A stretch of DNA of 57,359 bases, from assembly GCA_038528235.1 (NCBI GenBank), contig JBCBEX010000018.1, positions 1 through 57,359 on the forward strand. Direction: 5' to 3'. Position numbers and translations under genes: made by a program. This DNA comes from JBCBEX01 sp038528235. GTDB lineage: Bacteria > Bacteroidota > Rhodothermia > Rhodothermales > Rubricoccaceae. Positions 16,604-26,059 of this stretch are shown here, piece after piece; position 1 is the stretch's first letter; each line of letters starts with the position of its first letter. Below the pieces are notes generated by a model. The model searched no databases. It was not told the origin of the DNA and saw nothing but the letters and a program-made list of their open reading frames with translations.

Positions 16604-17671
16604 ATGAATCGCCTCGCGTTTCGGATCGCGCTTATCGCTGCCGGGATCGGCGGGCTAGCCGGGCTGCTGGTCGCCCCGCTCGCAGTGCCGCGCGGCGTGC
16701 TCGTTTTGGCGCTCGTGCTCGCGAGCGGCGTCGCGGCATACCTGAGCGCCTACCTTCTCGTTGCCAAGCGGATGGAGTTGGCTCGCAAGACACTACGCGC
16801 CGCCCGCAAGCGCCGCTTCGAGGCCCTCGCCCAGTTGCAGCACGGCGACGAGCGCGACGAACTCGACGCGCTCATCGAGCAAGTCTACCGCGCCGGGCGC
16901 GCGCTCCAGCAAGAGATCGAGCGGCTGACCAAGCTGGAGAACTACCGCCGCGAGTTCCTCGGCGACGTGTCGCACGAGCTCAAGACGCCCATCTTCGCCA
17001 TCTCGGGCTTCGCCGAGTCGCTGCTCGACGGCGCGCTGGACGACGAGCGCGTCAACCGCACGTTCATCGAGAAAATCCACCGCAACGCTGACCGGCTGGC
17101 CGCGCTTACCCGAGACCTCACGGAGATCAGCCGCCTCGAAACGGGCGAGCTGACGATGACCCTAGAGCCAATAGCACTTCCGGATCTAGTCGCAGAGATT
17201 CTGGAACGCCTCGAAGTGGCCGCCGTGGACGCCCAGGTAACGCTGTACGCGGAGTGCACGCCGGGCCTCCCGCGCGTGCTCGGCGACCACGAGCGGCTCA
17301 GCCAGGTGCTCGAAAACCTGGTCGAGAACGCGATCAAGTACAACCAGCCGGGCGGCAATGTGGAGGTGATGGCGCGCGCGCTCCCGTCGGGCCGCGTCCG
17401 CGTGGCCGTGGTGGACGACGGCATCGGCATCCCGCAGGACGAGATCCCGCGCCTGACGGAGCGCTTCTACCGCGTGGACCGTAGCCGCTCGCGGGCGCAG
17501 GGCGGCACGGGCCTGGGCCTCGCCATCGTGAAGCACATCCTGGAGGCCCACCAGACGCAGCTGTCCGTGGAGAGCGCGCCGGGCTATGGGTCGTCGTTCT
17601 CCTTCCGGCTGCGCGCCGAGACCGTGGAGGCCCTGCCCGACACCGTATCCGTCACCGAGGCTGCCGCCTGA
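16604..17671 (+). CDS. Sensor histidine kinase (PhoR-like)
   Basis: A 355-residue membrane histidine kinase. Two hydrophobic segments at the N-terminus (about residues 8-25 and 30-50) leave almost no periplasmic domain, so it probably senses within the membrane or via a partner. A linker of charged helices follows, then the H-box FLGDVSHELKTPIFAISGF, the N-box NLVENAIKYN, the G1 box VVDDGIGIP and the G2 box GGTGLGLAIVKHI. This is the PhoR/VicK type. No response regulator gene is adjacent; the only receiver-domain protein in the window is the NtrC-type regulator 20 kb away. Start at ATG 16604 rather than the earlier one gives a normal membrane N-terminus. Confidence 0.92.
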   Translation: MNRLAFRIALIAAGIGGLAGLLVAPLAVPRGVLVLALVLASGVAAYLSAYLLVAKRMELARKTLRAARKRRFEALAQLQHGDERDELDALIEQVYRAGRALQQEIERLTKLENYRREFLGDVSHELKTPIFAISGFAESLLDGALDDERVNRTFIEKIHRNADRLAALTRDLTEISRLETGELTMTLEPIALPDLVAEILERLEVAAVDAQVTLYAECTPGLPRVLGDHERLSQVLENLVENAIKYNQPGGNVEVMARALPSGRVRVAVVDDGIGIPQDEIPRLTERFYRVDRSRSRAQGGTGLGLAIVKHILEAHQTQLSVESAPGYGSSFSFRLRAETVEALPDTVSVTEAAA

Positions 17672-17895
17672 CGCAGGCGTCATTGCTCCCAAAAGCGGCG
17701 CTGGTGCAGAGGAACGGGGCAGAGCAAGGTTCGTCAGAGAAAAGCCCTTCCCGCCTCAAAATCCGAGGAGGTTTGCCCACGTGGGTGGCGGAGACGGTCC
17801 TGTTTTTGGTATCGTCGGCGCTATTCTCATTGTTCGTGCCCCCTGGCGGGATCGTTGCTTCCCAGCCCGCCCTCCCACCCCACCCGCTTCTTTTC

Positions 17896-18675
17896 ATGGT
17901 CCGTCCCCTCATCGGCGTCCCTGCGCAGACGCTCCAGGCCATCGACGGCATCCCCGAGGCGCTCCCGCACTCGTGGGTGATGAACCACCGCTACTTCGTC
18001 GCCCTCGCCTCGACCGGCGCAGCCCCAGTGATGATCCCCCTCCTCGACCAGGACGAGGCCACGCTGCGCTCGATCTACGACCGCCTCGACGGCCTCTTCA
18101 TTGCGGGCGGCGTGGACGTCCACCCGTTCAGCTACGGCGCCGCGCTAGATCCGCTCACCGGGCGCACCGACCTCGCACGCGACGCCGTCGAGCTACTCAT
18201 GACGCGCTGGGCGCTCGCCGACGGCAAGCCGTTCTTCGGCATCTGCCGCGGCATGCAGATCCTCAACGTGGCCTGCGGCGGCACGCTCCACCAGGACACG
18301 ACCGCGTTCTTCCCGGACGCCATCAAGCACGACTACTTCCCCACGCAGGGCTATGCGCGCGACCTCCTCGCCCACGACCTGCGCGTCGCGCCGGGCAGCC
18401 ACCTCCATGCGGCCTTCGGCGCGGAGACCGCCGCCATCAACAGCATGCACCACCAGGGCGTCGACTGCCTGGGGCACGACCTCGTGGCGACGGCGTGGGC
18501 GCCGGATGGCCTGATCGAAGGCATCGAGCGCCCGCACGGGTTTGCGGTTGGTGCGCAGTGGCACCCCGAGATGCTCGTCGACACCGACGCTGGGACGCGG
18601 CGCCTCTTCGAGAGCTTCGTGGCCGAGTCGCGTGCCTGGGCGCAGCGGCCCCGACTCACCTCGGTAGCCGCCTGA
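17896..18675 (+). CDS. Class I glutamine amidotransferase-type hydrolase (peptidase C26, PuuD-like)
   Basis: A 259-residue cytoplasmic enzyme, read from ATG 17896 (MVRPLIGVPAQTL). The frame is open for 71 codons upstream with no family similarity. It shows GLFIAGGVDVHP, the nucleophile elbow GICRGMQILNV and the AQWHPEM histidine-glutamate pair of the peptidase C26 family. These hydrolyse gamma-glutamyl bonds, the best known being gamma-glutamyl-GABA in putrescine breakdown. No other polyamine gene is near, so the substrate is open. The 224-bp gap before it contains nothing I can name. Confidence 0.88.
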   Translation: MVRPLIGVPAQTLQAIDGIPEALPHSWVMNHRYFVALASTGAAPVMIPLLDQDEATLRSIYDRLDGLFIAGGVDVHPFSYGAALDPLTGRTDLARDAVELLMTRWALADGKPFFGICRGMQILNVACGGTLHQDTTAFFPDAIKHDYFPTQGYARDLLAHDLRVAPGSHLHAAFGAETAAINSMHHQGVDCLGHDLVATAWAPDGLIEGIERPHGFAVGAQWHPEMLVDTDAGTRRLFESFVAESRAWAQRPRLTSVAA

Positions 18676-18730
18676 GGTCCAGGGGCGTAGGCGAGGTGTT
18701 CGGCGCTTGGCGCTAGGGATGTGCAAACAG

Positions 18731-18737
18731 TATGTTA
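18731..18737 (+). promoter_or_regulatory. Candidate -7 promoter element
   Basis: TATGTTA, with TTG about 21 bp upstream (in CGCTTGGCG). If real, the GTG at 18748 would be too close to the transcription start, which favours the ATG at 18802 as start of the kinase gene. Confidence 0.4.
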
Positions 18738-18801
18738 GCGCCCGGACGTGACGCCGCCCGTCCCCACGGCGGCCTTTCCGGATGACGCTAGCCACCACGC
18801 G

Positions 18802-21693
18802 ATGTCCGACCTCTCCCCCCCTGAGCGCCTCAGCCCCGAGCAGTGGGCGCGCCTCGACACCCTCCTCGACGTGGCCTTTGACCTCGACGGCGAGGCCCGC
18901 GCGGCGTACCTGGACGGGGCCTGTGGCGGTGATCCGGCGCTGCGCGCGGAAGCCGAGGCACTCCTGGCTGCCGACGATGCCGCGGAGACGTTTCTGGCCC
19001 GGCGCGCGATCGACGAGGTGGACGACGGACTGCTCGACACGACCATGGGCGGCGACAGGGCCGATGCGCTTGCGGCGCTCGTCGGGCGGCGCGTGGGGCC
19101 GTATCGGCTCGTGCGCGAGCTCGGCCGAGGCGGCATGGGCGCGGTCTACCTCGCCGAGCGCATCGTGGAGGACGGACGCGGTTTCGAGCAGTCGGTGGCG
19201 CTCAAGCTCATCGCGGCGCCCCATCCGACGCTGCGGCAGCGGTTCCTCGCCGAGCGGCAGACGCTAGCGCGCCTCCAGCACCCCGGCATCGCGCGGCTGC
19301 TCGACGGCGGCGTGGCTGGGCCCGAGAGCGGCGACCTCGTCGGGACGCCCTTCTTCGCGCTCGAAGTCGTGGACGGGGAGCCAATCACGGAGCACGTCGC
19401 CACGGCCCAGCTCGGCGTGCGCGACCGCCTCGACCTCTTTCTCCAAGTCTGCGACGCCGTCGCCTACGCCCACCAGAACCTCGTCGTCCACCGCGACCTC
19501 AAGCCGTCGAACATTCTCGTCGCGCCTACCGCTGGAGCGAGCACCGCGAGGGCGAGGCGCGGACGAGCGAAGCTGCTCGACTTCGGCATCGCCAAGCTCC
19601 TCACGCCCGACGGCCCCAGCGACCTGAACGACGACGCGCCACTGACCGCGACGGGGAGCCGCGTCTACACGCCGCAGTACGCCGCCCCTGAGCAGGTGCG
19701 CGGCGAGGCCGTCACGACGGCCACCGACGTCTACGCCCTCGGCCTGATCCTCTACGAGTTGCTCACGGGCCGCCGCGCCTACCACTTTGCAACGGCGTCG
19801 GCGGGCGAGATCGAGCGGGTGATCTGCGAGACGGAGCCGCTCCGCCCCTCTACCGCCGTCGTACGTCTGGACGACGACTCGCCGCCCCTCCCCCTTGACG
19901 TCCCGCGCCTCCGCCGACGCCTCCGCGGCGACCTCGACACGATCGTCCTGAAGGCGCTCGCCAAGGACCCGGCGCGGCGCTACGCCTCGGCCGAGGCGCT
20001 CGCGACCGACCTCCGGCGGCACCTCGTCGGGCAACCCATCGCGGCACGGCCGGCTACCAAGCGCTACCGCCTCGCCAAGTGGGTGCGGCGCAACCCGGCG
20101 TGGGCTGTCGCGGCAGTGCTCGTAGCCGGGCTTGCCCTCGTAGCGACGGTGTTCGCGGGCGTGGTGGTGCGGCAGAACCAGTTGCTCGCCGCCGAGCGGG
20201 ACCGCGTGGAGCGCGAGGCGAGCCGGACCGAGGCGGTGACCGAGTTCCTCGTCGGCGTCTTCCAGGTGGCCGACCCCTCGGAGTCGCGCGGCGCGAGCGT
20301 GACGGCGCAGGAGCTCCTCGATCAGGGCGCACAGCGGCTCCGCACCGAGTTGGCCGATGCGCCGCTCGTCCAGGCCGAGGTGCAGGGTGTCGTTGGGCGC
20401 GTCTACACCAACCTCGGGCTCTACGACCAGGCGGATTCGCTGCTGACCGCGGCGGTCGACCAACACGAGACGCTCGTGGCCAACGGCGATCCGCTCGCTG
20501 GGGACGCGCTCGCTGAGAACCTCGAACGCCTCGGCCTACTACGCTACGAGCAAGGCGGCTTTGGCGAAGCCATGGCCTTACTAGAGCGCGCGCTCACCCT
20601 GCGGCTCGCTGAGACCTCGCCGGACGCGCTCGCCCTCGCCCGCACGAGACACCTCCTAGGCATGCTCGTCCACGAGTCAGGCGACCTCGTCCGCGCCGAC
20701 TCGCTGTTCCAAGCGTCGCTAGCCGTGCGCGAAGAACAGGCACCGCCGCAGGACTTCGCCGCGACGCTGAGCAGCCTCGGCCTGCTGCGCTCTGACGCTG
20801 GAGCCTACGACGAGGCCGAGCCGATCCTCCAGCGTGCGCTCGCGCTACAGCGCGAGCACCTCGGCACCGACCACCCCGAAACCGCGACGACGCTCTACCA
20901 CCTCGCCCAGTTCTACTGGACGACGGGCCGGCTCGACGAGGCCGAGCCGCTCTTCCGCGAGTCGCTCGCGCTCAGCATCCAGCTCTATGGCCCCGAGAGC
21001 GCCTCCGCCGCGCTCGACTACAACCAACTCGGTCTCGTTCTCGTCGATCAAGGCCGCTACGACGAGTCCGAAGCCGCCTACGAGGAAGCCCTGCGGATCC
21101 AGCGCGCGCTCTTCGGCGACGGCCACCCGGACCTCTCCTCGACCGTGCTCAACCTTGGCGCGCTGCACTTCGCGCAGGAGCGCTATGCCGAGGCCGAGGC
21201 CGCCTACCGCGAGGCGCTCCGCCTCGACCTCGCCGCGTTCGGCAACGACCACCCGTATGTGGCAGGCGACCGCGTGCGCCTGGCCACCTTGCTCATCGCG
21301 CAGCAACAGCCCGACGAGGCCGAGGCGCTGCTCGATGCCGTCGAGCCGGTGTTCGAGGCGACCTACACCCCAGGCCACCCTCGTCACGCGGACCTGCTCA
21401 TGAAGCGGGCATCGGTGGCACACCTGCGCGGCGAACACGCCGAGGCCGAAGCCCTCTGCCGCGCCGCTCTCGACGGCATGACCCGCTCCCTCGAACCCGA
21501 CCACCAGGCCGTCATCGACGCGCACACGACGCTCGGGCTGCTGCTCGTGGCGCAGGACGACGCAGCCAAGCAGCGTGAGGGACAGGCGATTCTGGTCGAG
21601 TATCTGCCGCCGCTCCGTGCGCTGCTCGGATCGCAGCACTCCTTCGTCCAGCGTGCCGAGGCCGCGCTGGCGGTCGCGGTGCCCAAACGGTAG
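18802..21693 (+). CDS. Membrane Ser/Thr protein kinase with C-terminal TPR array
   Basis: A 963-residue Hanks-type kinase. Residues 1-80 form the helical N-terminal module common in these kinases (LSPEQWARLDTLLD...EAEALLAAD). The kinase domain spans about 100-410: glycine loop GRGGMGAVY (109-117), Lys135 in VALK, HRDLKPSN (230-237), DFG (260-262) and APEQ later. One membrane helix follows near 430-455 (AWAVAAVLVAGLALV). The outer part (about 500-950) is a long array of TPR units with the pattern GRYDESEAAYEEALRI. So the kinase is cytoplasmic and the TPRs periplasmic. An alternative GTG start at 18748 adds 18 residues. Substrates are unknown. Confidence 0.93.
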   Translation: MSDLSPPERLSPEQWARLDTLLDVAFDLDGEARAAYLDGACGGDPALRAEAEALLAADDAAETFLARRAIDEVDDGLLDTTMGGDRADALAALVGRRVGPYRLVRELGRGGMGAVYLAERIVEDGRGFEQSVALKLIAAPHPTLRQRFLAERQTLARLQHPGIARLLDGGVAGPESGDLVGTPFFALEVVDGEPITEHVATAQLGVRDRLDLFLQVCDAVAYAHQNLVVHRDLKPSNILVAPTAGASTARARRGRAKLLDFGIAKLLTPDGPSDLNDDAPLTATGSRVYTPQYAAPEQVRGEAVTTATDVYALGLILYELLTGRRAYHFATASAGEIERVICETEPLRPSTAVVRLDDDSPPLPLDVPRLRRRLRGDLDTIVLKALAKDPARRYASAEALATDLRRHLVGQPIAARPATKRYRLAKWVRRNPAWAVAAVLVAGLALVATVFAGVVVRQNQLLAAERDRVEREASRTEAVTEFLVGVFQVADPSESRGASVTAQELLDQGAQRLRTELADAPLVQAEVQGVVGRVYTNLGLYDQADSLLTAAVDQHETLVANGDPLAGDALAENLERLGLLRYEQGGFGEAMALLERALTLRLAETSPDALALARTRHLLGMLVHESGDLVRADSLFQASLAVREEQAPPQDFAATLSSLGLLRSDAGAYDEAEPILQRALALQREHLGTDHPETATTLYHLAQFYWTTGRLDEAEPLFRESLALSIQLYGPESASAALDYNQLGLVLVDQGRYDESEAAYEEALRIQRALFGDGHPDLSSTVLNLGALHFAQERYAEAEAAYREALRLDLAAFGNDHPYVAGDRVRLATLLIAQQQPDEAEALLDAVEPVFEATYTPGHPRHADLLMKRASVAHLRGEHAEAEALCRAALDGMTRSLEPDHQAVIDAHTTLGLLLVAQDDAAKQREGQAILVEYLPPLRALLGSQHSFVQRAEAALAVAVPKR

Positions 21694-21714
21694 CCCTCGC
21701 TCTTCGACGCGCGC

Positions 21715-22575
21715 CTAGCGAATCGGGATCGTGACGCTGGCCCCGACGTGGTCCGCGCTCACGAGGGGCTGCACCTGGAAGGCGGCGCGGGCTTCGGCCT
21801 CGCGGAGGTGGCGGCGGGCCAGGAAGACGCCCGTGAACGCCCCGATGGCCGCGCCCGCGAGCACGTCCGTCGCCCAGTGCTCGTCCTTGGAGATGCGCGC
21901 GACGGCGGTGCCCGCGCTGACAGCGAGCAGGCTGTAGGTGACGGGACCGGGGTAGTACATCACCCACGGCGTCACCACGGCGAACGACAGCGTGGTGTGC
22001 CCCGACGGGAACGAGTAGTAGTCGCGCGAGGGCGAGAGCGGGGCAAAGTTGAACGAACCGTCGTCGGTGTAGGGCCGCGCGCGCCCGACGAGCGACTTCA
22101 GCCCCATCGTCACGCCAGAAGCATAGAGCGCCGACTGCATCGAGGTGAACGCGGCGTCCTGGAAGCGCTCGTTGTCCGTGAAGAGCGACACCCCGAAGAG
22201 GGCGACGACGGGCACGGCCATCTTGCGCTCGCCCAGCCGATCGCCGACTTCCAGAAACACGCCGAGCGCCCCTTCCGGCTCGCCGCGGAGCCCGTCGCCG
22301 ATCGGCGCGTCGAGGTTGGTCGCCGTCGGGACGAGCGCGCTGCCTGCCAGAGCGATCACGGGCAGCGTGGCGCCGGTTGCGCGGACAAAGGCAAGCGCGT
22401 CCTGCCCTGCCCACCGAAGAAAGCGTTCGGCACCGGGACCGTCCTGTGCCGTGATCGCCAGGCTGGGAGCGGCCTCGAACTCGTCGGCGACGAATGCTTG
22501 CTGAGCCATGCCGGCGTCAGCAATCGCAAAGAGCAGCAGCAGCGCGCAGCCGCGCGTCAGAACGGGTGAGGGCAT
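21715..22575 (-). CDS. PAP2-superfamily phosphatase
   Basis: A 286-residue protein with an N-terminal signal or anchor helix (residues about 5-24). The three phosphatase motifs are in place: K160...RARP (165-168), PSGHT (190-194), and R227 with H233 and D237 in ARISKDEHWATD. The C-terminal region after residue 260 looks beta-structured (VQPLVSADHVGASVTIPI), which suggests periplasmic location with the end possibly associated with the outer membrane. This superfamily hydrolyses lipid phosphates such as phosphatidic acid or undecaprenyl pyrophosphate. The TPR kinase gene ends 21 bp from its stop in convergent orientation. Confidence 0.87.
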   Translation of the reverse strand: MPSPVLTRGCALLLLFAIADAGMAQQAFVADEFEAAPSLAITAQDGPGAERFLRWAGQDALAFVRATGATLPVIALAGSALVPTATNLDAPIGDGLRGEPEGALGVFLEVGDRLGERKMAVPVVALFGVSLFTDNERFQDAAFTSMQSALYASGVTMGLKSLVGRARPYTDDGSFNFAPLSPSRDYYSFPSGHTTLSFAVVTPWVMYYPGPVTYSLLAVSAGTAVARISKDEHWATDVLAGAAIGAFTGVFLARRHLREAEARAAFQVQPLVSADHVGASVTIPIR

Positions 22576-22699
22576 GCCTGTGGGTGACGAGTGGTCGAAG
22601 GAGGCTGAGGCGACCGTAAACAGTCAAACCTTACACACTCCAGTGACTTGCAACAACCAGTCCAGAACGATTTCCCCCACGGCGCACGCGGCGGGGCCG

Positions 22700-23422
22700 C
22701 TAGTCTAGACGGAACACGAACGTGACGACGCCGCTCTGAAGCTCCTGCGGCACGTCAGGTGGGAGTGCATCGAAGCGCCAGGAGCGGAGCGCATCGAGGG
22801 CAGCGCGGTCGAGGCGAGGGTCACCGCCGCGTCGGGCGGGGAGCGCCTGCACCACACGGCCGCTCGGATCGACCGTCACGCGGATCGCCACGGTGCCCCG
22901 CGCGCCGGGGTTGGGTGGCAGCGGCGTCGCGACAGGCGAGCGATCGAGGCCCTCGAGCGAAAACGGCGACGTCGTGCGGTCGGTGCTGCCGGTACCGTCC
23001 TGGTCGCTCGTCTGGCCAGCATCGGCGTCGGGGTTGCCACCGGTCGTCTCCGGCGCGTCGGGCGTTTCGGGACGGGGCTCGCGCTCGTCGGCGGCGGCCT
23101 CGCCCTGCGGCTCCGGGTCGCGCTGCTCCGTCTCCGGCGTCGCGATCACGTCGGGGTCCGGCTCCGGCGGCGTCTCGGGGAGGTCGACGGGCTGCGTGGC
23201 CGTGGCGGGCGTCGTCTCCGCCTGGGGCTCAGGCTGCGGCGGCTCCGGCGTCGGCACCGACGCCTGCTGGGCAGGCCGCGCCTCCTGGATCGGCCCGAAG
23301 TCGACCTCCACGAAGCCGAGTTGCGGGATCCTCACGGTGTACGTCGAGACGAACAGTACCGCGAGCAGCACCACGTGGAACGCGACGGTGGCGAGCAGGC
23401 CCTTCCGGTCTTCGGGACGCAT
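22700..23422 (-). CDS. TonB-family energy transducer
   Basis: Read from ATG 23422 (MRPEDRKGLLATVAFHVV) the protein has 240 residues. It has one N-terminal membrane helix (LLATVAFHVVLLAVLFVSTY), a long Pro/Glu/Thr-rich periplasmic spacer (about residues 45-150) and a C-terminal TonB-like fold with VTVDPSGRVVQALPA and LRSWRFDALPP. The longer frame to 23467 would translate the upstream word repeat and is rejected. Together with ExbB/ExbD (not in the window) it would drive TonB-dependent receptors such as the one at 3.4-5.3 kb. A second, different TonB-like gene is at 46.7 kb. Confidence 0.87.
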   Translation of the reverse strand: MRPEDRKGLLATVAFHVVLLAVLFVSTYTVRIPQLGFVEVDFGPIQEARPAQQASVPTPEPPQPEPQAETTPATATQPVDLPETPPEPDPDVIATPETEQRDPEPQGEAAADEREPRPETPDAPETTGGNPDADAGQTSDQDGTGSTDRTTSPFSLEGLDRSPVATPLPPNPGARGTVAIRVTVDPSGRVVQALPARRGGDPRLDRAALDALRSWRFDALPPDVPQELQSGVVTFVFRLD

Positions 23423-23519
23423 GAGTCTGGTGTGGACGTGGGGACGTGTGAAGGTATGAACGTGCACAAGCCGCGGAGGCGTGCGTGCCCCTTCACCTAT
23501 CCCTACCTCTTACATCGCG
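23423..23519. repeat. Iterated-word sequence upstream of tonB-like gene
   Basis: Within 23430-23466 words of the form GTGTGGACGTGGGGACGTG, GTGAAGG and ATGAACGTGCAC repeat. The same word class forms the hairpin at 52720-52794 and a fragment near 55330. Only one arm is well kept here. Confidence 0.5.
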
Positions 23520-24662
23520 CTAGCGATCCGCGCGGGCGAAGCGGGGCTGCTCCAGCGTCAGCATCACCGAGATGCGGTGCGTTGAGCCGAGTTCGGACTG
23601 CAGGCCGCCGAAGTCGCCGAAGCCGTAGTCGACGTTGATCTGGTCGAGGGCGAGGCCCGCGCCGAGCGTCGGCGTGAGCTGCGTGCCGTAGCGCTCGGAG
23701 GTCGTCACGTCTGCGATACCGGCGCGGAGGGCGACGAGGCCACGGTAGGTCACCTCGGTGCCGAAGCGCGGGCGGAAGCTGAGGTCGCCGGCGTTGAGCA
23801 CGTAGGTCTGTTGCCCGTCGAAGGCGAGGTCGAGGTCGAAGCCCAGGTTGAGGCCGATGTCCTCGGTGAGCGGCAGCGCGTAGGCCGAGCCCAGACGGGC
23901 CACCGGCAGCACGAGTTCGGTCAGCCCGACGGGCGCGTCCTGGCCAAACACGTCGGCGAAACCGAGAAACTCGCCGGTATCGGGGTCCTGGTAGAGGTCC
24001 TCGAAGGCCGTGTCGTTGACCGTCCATGCCTGGAGCATACCCGTCACGTCCTGGATGTTGAGGCCGAGCGCGAAGCGGCCGATCTGGTACTGCGCCGCGA
24101 TGTCGGCGGAGTAGCCCCAGGCGTTTGCGAAGTCGCCGATGGAGCGGCGGATAACCTTGCCGGTGACGCCGAGCCGGAGGTTGTCCGAGAGGCGACGGGC
24201 GTAGGAGACGAAGAAGGCGTAGTCGACAGCCGAGAAGTAGGTGACGTTGTTCTCCGCGTTCGGCAGGGGCAGGCCGGTGTCGGGGTTGAACGCCTCCAGC
24301 GTGTTGGCGATGTCGTCGACGCCGCTGCGGAAGAAGGAGACACCTAGCGTGGAACGGTTGGTGACGGGCCACGCCACCGCGCCGTAGTCGAACGAGACGA
24401 TGCCGCTGAACCGCTCGGCGTGCATGTAGGCCCCCTGCGGATAGGCGAGGGCATCCAGACCGGCGGGGTTCCAGTAGCCGGCCGTCACGTCGTCGGCCAG
24501 CCCGACGTAAGCGCCGCCCATGCCGAGCGCCCGAGCGCCGACGCCGCCCGCGAGGAACTCGGCCCCGTACTTCACGACGGTTTGGGCCAGCGCGGTGTTG
24601 GGCGATAGGCCAGCGAGGCCGAGCGCGAGCGTGAGGCAGACGATGGACAGGTGGCGACGCAT
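23520..24662 (-). CDS. PorV/PorQ-family outer-membrane protein
   Basis: A 380-residue protein with signal peptide (to about residue 26, ending ALAQ) and the family's opening signature FLAGGVGARALGMGGAYVGLADDVTA followed by YWNPAGLDAL. The rest is beta-barrel-like, related to FadL/OmpP1. PorV and PorQ work with the type IX secretion system: PorV shuttles cargo from the translocon, PorQ is in the attachment complex. Two type IX-sorted proteins occur in this window, so one of these roles is likely, but several uncharacterised paralogues exist in this phylum. It is 97 bp upstream of the tonB-like gene in the same direction. Confidence 0.85.
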   Translation of the reverse strand: MRRHLSIVCLTLALGLAGLSPNTALAQTVVKYGAEFLAGGVGARALGMGGAYVGLADDVTAGYWNPAGLDALAYPQGAYMHAERFSGIVSFDYGAVAWPVTNRSTLGVSFFRSGVDDIANTLEAFNPDTGLPLPNAENNVTYFSAVDYAFFVSYARRLSDNLRLGVTGKVIRRSIGDFANAWGYSADIAAQYQIGRFALGLNIQDVTGMLQAWTVNDTAFEDLYQDPDTGEFLGFADVFGQDAPVGLTELVLPVARLGSAYALPLTEDIGLNLGFDLDLAFDGQQTYVLNAGDLSFRPRFGTEVTYRGLVALRAGIADVTTSERYGTQLTPTLGAGLALDQINVDYGFGDFGGLQSELGSTHRISVMLTLEQPRFARADR

Positions 24663-24953
24663 GGCGGTGCGAGCTAGGTTCGAGGCACCCGAGGCGCGCT
24701 CACACGAGCGGCGGCGGTGCAGGGAACGAAAACGGGGCGTACCAGAGGTCCGATCGGCGTCAAGAAGTAGGCCAAACTCAGCAGGCTAGGCGGGCGGCTA
24801 AACTCGCACAATCCGCCGCCGAGGACAAGGGCAGTTCGGTGGGGTCGAAGGTCGAAGGTCGAAAAGCTGTCGCGTTCGATTTCCAGGCATCAAGTCAGAT
24901 CGCAACGCCGCCTCACAGTATCAGGACGCCTACCCATGACCCAGCTCTGTAAC
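24663..24953. other. 291-bp gap, short repeat only
   Basis: Between the PorV/PorQ gene start and the stop of the RDD gene. Around 24844-24862 GGTCGAAGGTCGAAGGTCGAA is a three-unit 7-base repeat, a further example of word repeats in gaps. I see no gene, terminator or RNA here. Confidence 0.5.
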
Positions 24954-25718
24954 CTAGGCCGCCCGGCCCACAGGCAGCGTGTAGGTGTCCAGCACCGCGT
25001 TGTAGTCCTTCACGATCCGCTGGAGAAACACGGCGGGCGGCTCCTGCACCGGCGCGAGCCCTAGCTTGCGCTCAATGGCCGTCTTAGCCCGCCTGGCCAG
25101 TTGCTCCGCATGCGGCGTCCGTCCTTCGGTACGGAGCCGCTTGAGCACATCGCGCACCGTCTGGACATCAGTGTCGGTGAGAAATTCTACGTCCGGGTAG
25201 GTTGGAACGTGTTGCTCGCCGAGGCGGCTGTAGATCGTGTCGGTCAGGTGCGTCTGCTGGCGCGTCTGGACGACGGTCGTGCCCGCGGCGAGGTCGCCGA
25301 GGCGCTGGCCGCGCTTTGTGACTGCGATCGACACGATGGCAGGGATGCCTGAGAGGAACAGGATCTCGACGATGCGGAGGAGCCAGCGCAGGAGGTAGTC
25401 CCCCAACCCAGGCGCGGTGCCATCGACGCGGACGACGCGAAGGCCGAGGGCCTTCTTCCCGATGCTCTGCCCGCTGAGCACGATCTCGCAGACGAGGTGG
25501 TAGAGCACGACGGGGAGATAGACGACCACCAAAAAGACCGCCGTACCCCGGCCGAAAACCGACCACAAAGACACGGCATCTAGTGCACGCGTGACCAGCA
25601 TGACGTACCCAAACGCGATGACCGAGTCGAGGAGCCACGCGAGCAGACGCGGGCCGAGGCCTGCCGCCGGGTAGCTCAGCGGCACATTGAGCGCAGTCGG
25701 GATCGGGATAGCGGGCAC
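24954..25718 (-). CDS. RDD-family membrane protein
   Basis: A 254-residue protein if started at the GTG at 25718 (VPAIPIPTALNVPLSYP), where similarity to the family begins; the frame is open to 25844 from an ATG, adding a basic segment of 42 residues. The RDD motif is in GLGPRLLAWLLDSVIAFGY, followed by three more hydrophobic segments and the GQSIGKKALGLRVVRVDG signature. The C-terminal ~90 residues are soluble, charged and helical. RDD proteins are small membrane proteins of mostly unknown function; some act in ion transport. Its upstream neighbour is divergent. Confidence 0.85.
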   Translation of the reverse strand: MPAIPIPTALNVPLSYPAAGLGPRLLAWLLDSVIAFGYVMLVTRALDAVSLWSVFGRGTAVFLVVVYLPVVLYHLVCEIVLSGQSIGKKALGLRVVRVDGTAPGLGDYLLRWLLRIVEILFLSGIPAIVSIAVTKRGQRLGDLAAGTTVVQTRQQTHLTDTIYSRLGEQHVPTYPDVEFLTDTDVQTVRDVLKRLRTEGRTPHAEQLARRAKTAIERKLGLAPVQEPPAVFLQRIVKDYNAVLDTYTLPVGRAA

Positions 25719-26059
25719 GAAGCGATCAGCGTAGGGGGGCACGGGCTCCAGGCCCTTGGCGACCTGGACGCGGCGGCGCAAGGTAGTCACGACCGCCCCT
25801 CCCCGGGCACGACGCCTCCGGGACCCACCGAGGTCACGGGGCACGGGGCCGCTCCGGTGCCTTCTGCGAGGGTTGAGTGACTGACTACGACCGTCAGCGT
25901 ATTCCTACCCGCCCGATCGAACGAGGAGACTTGCCCCGCTCCGGGTGTGAGGCCGTTCTTTCGGGCTCACCCAACGTTCGCCCCCGCCTTGCCGTTGCCC
26001 TCGCCGTCACGCACGGGGCCGACATGGCTGTGCGACCGCACCCCGAATCCTGGCCCTCC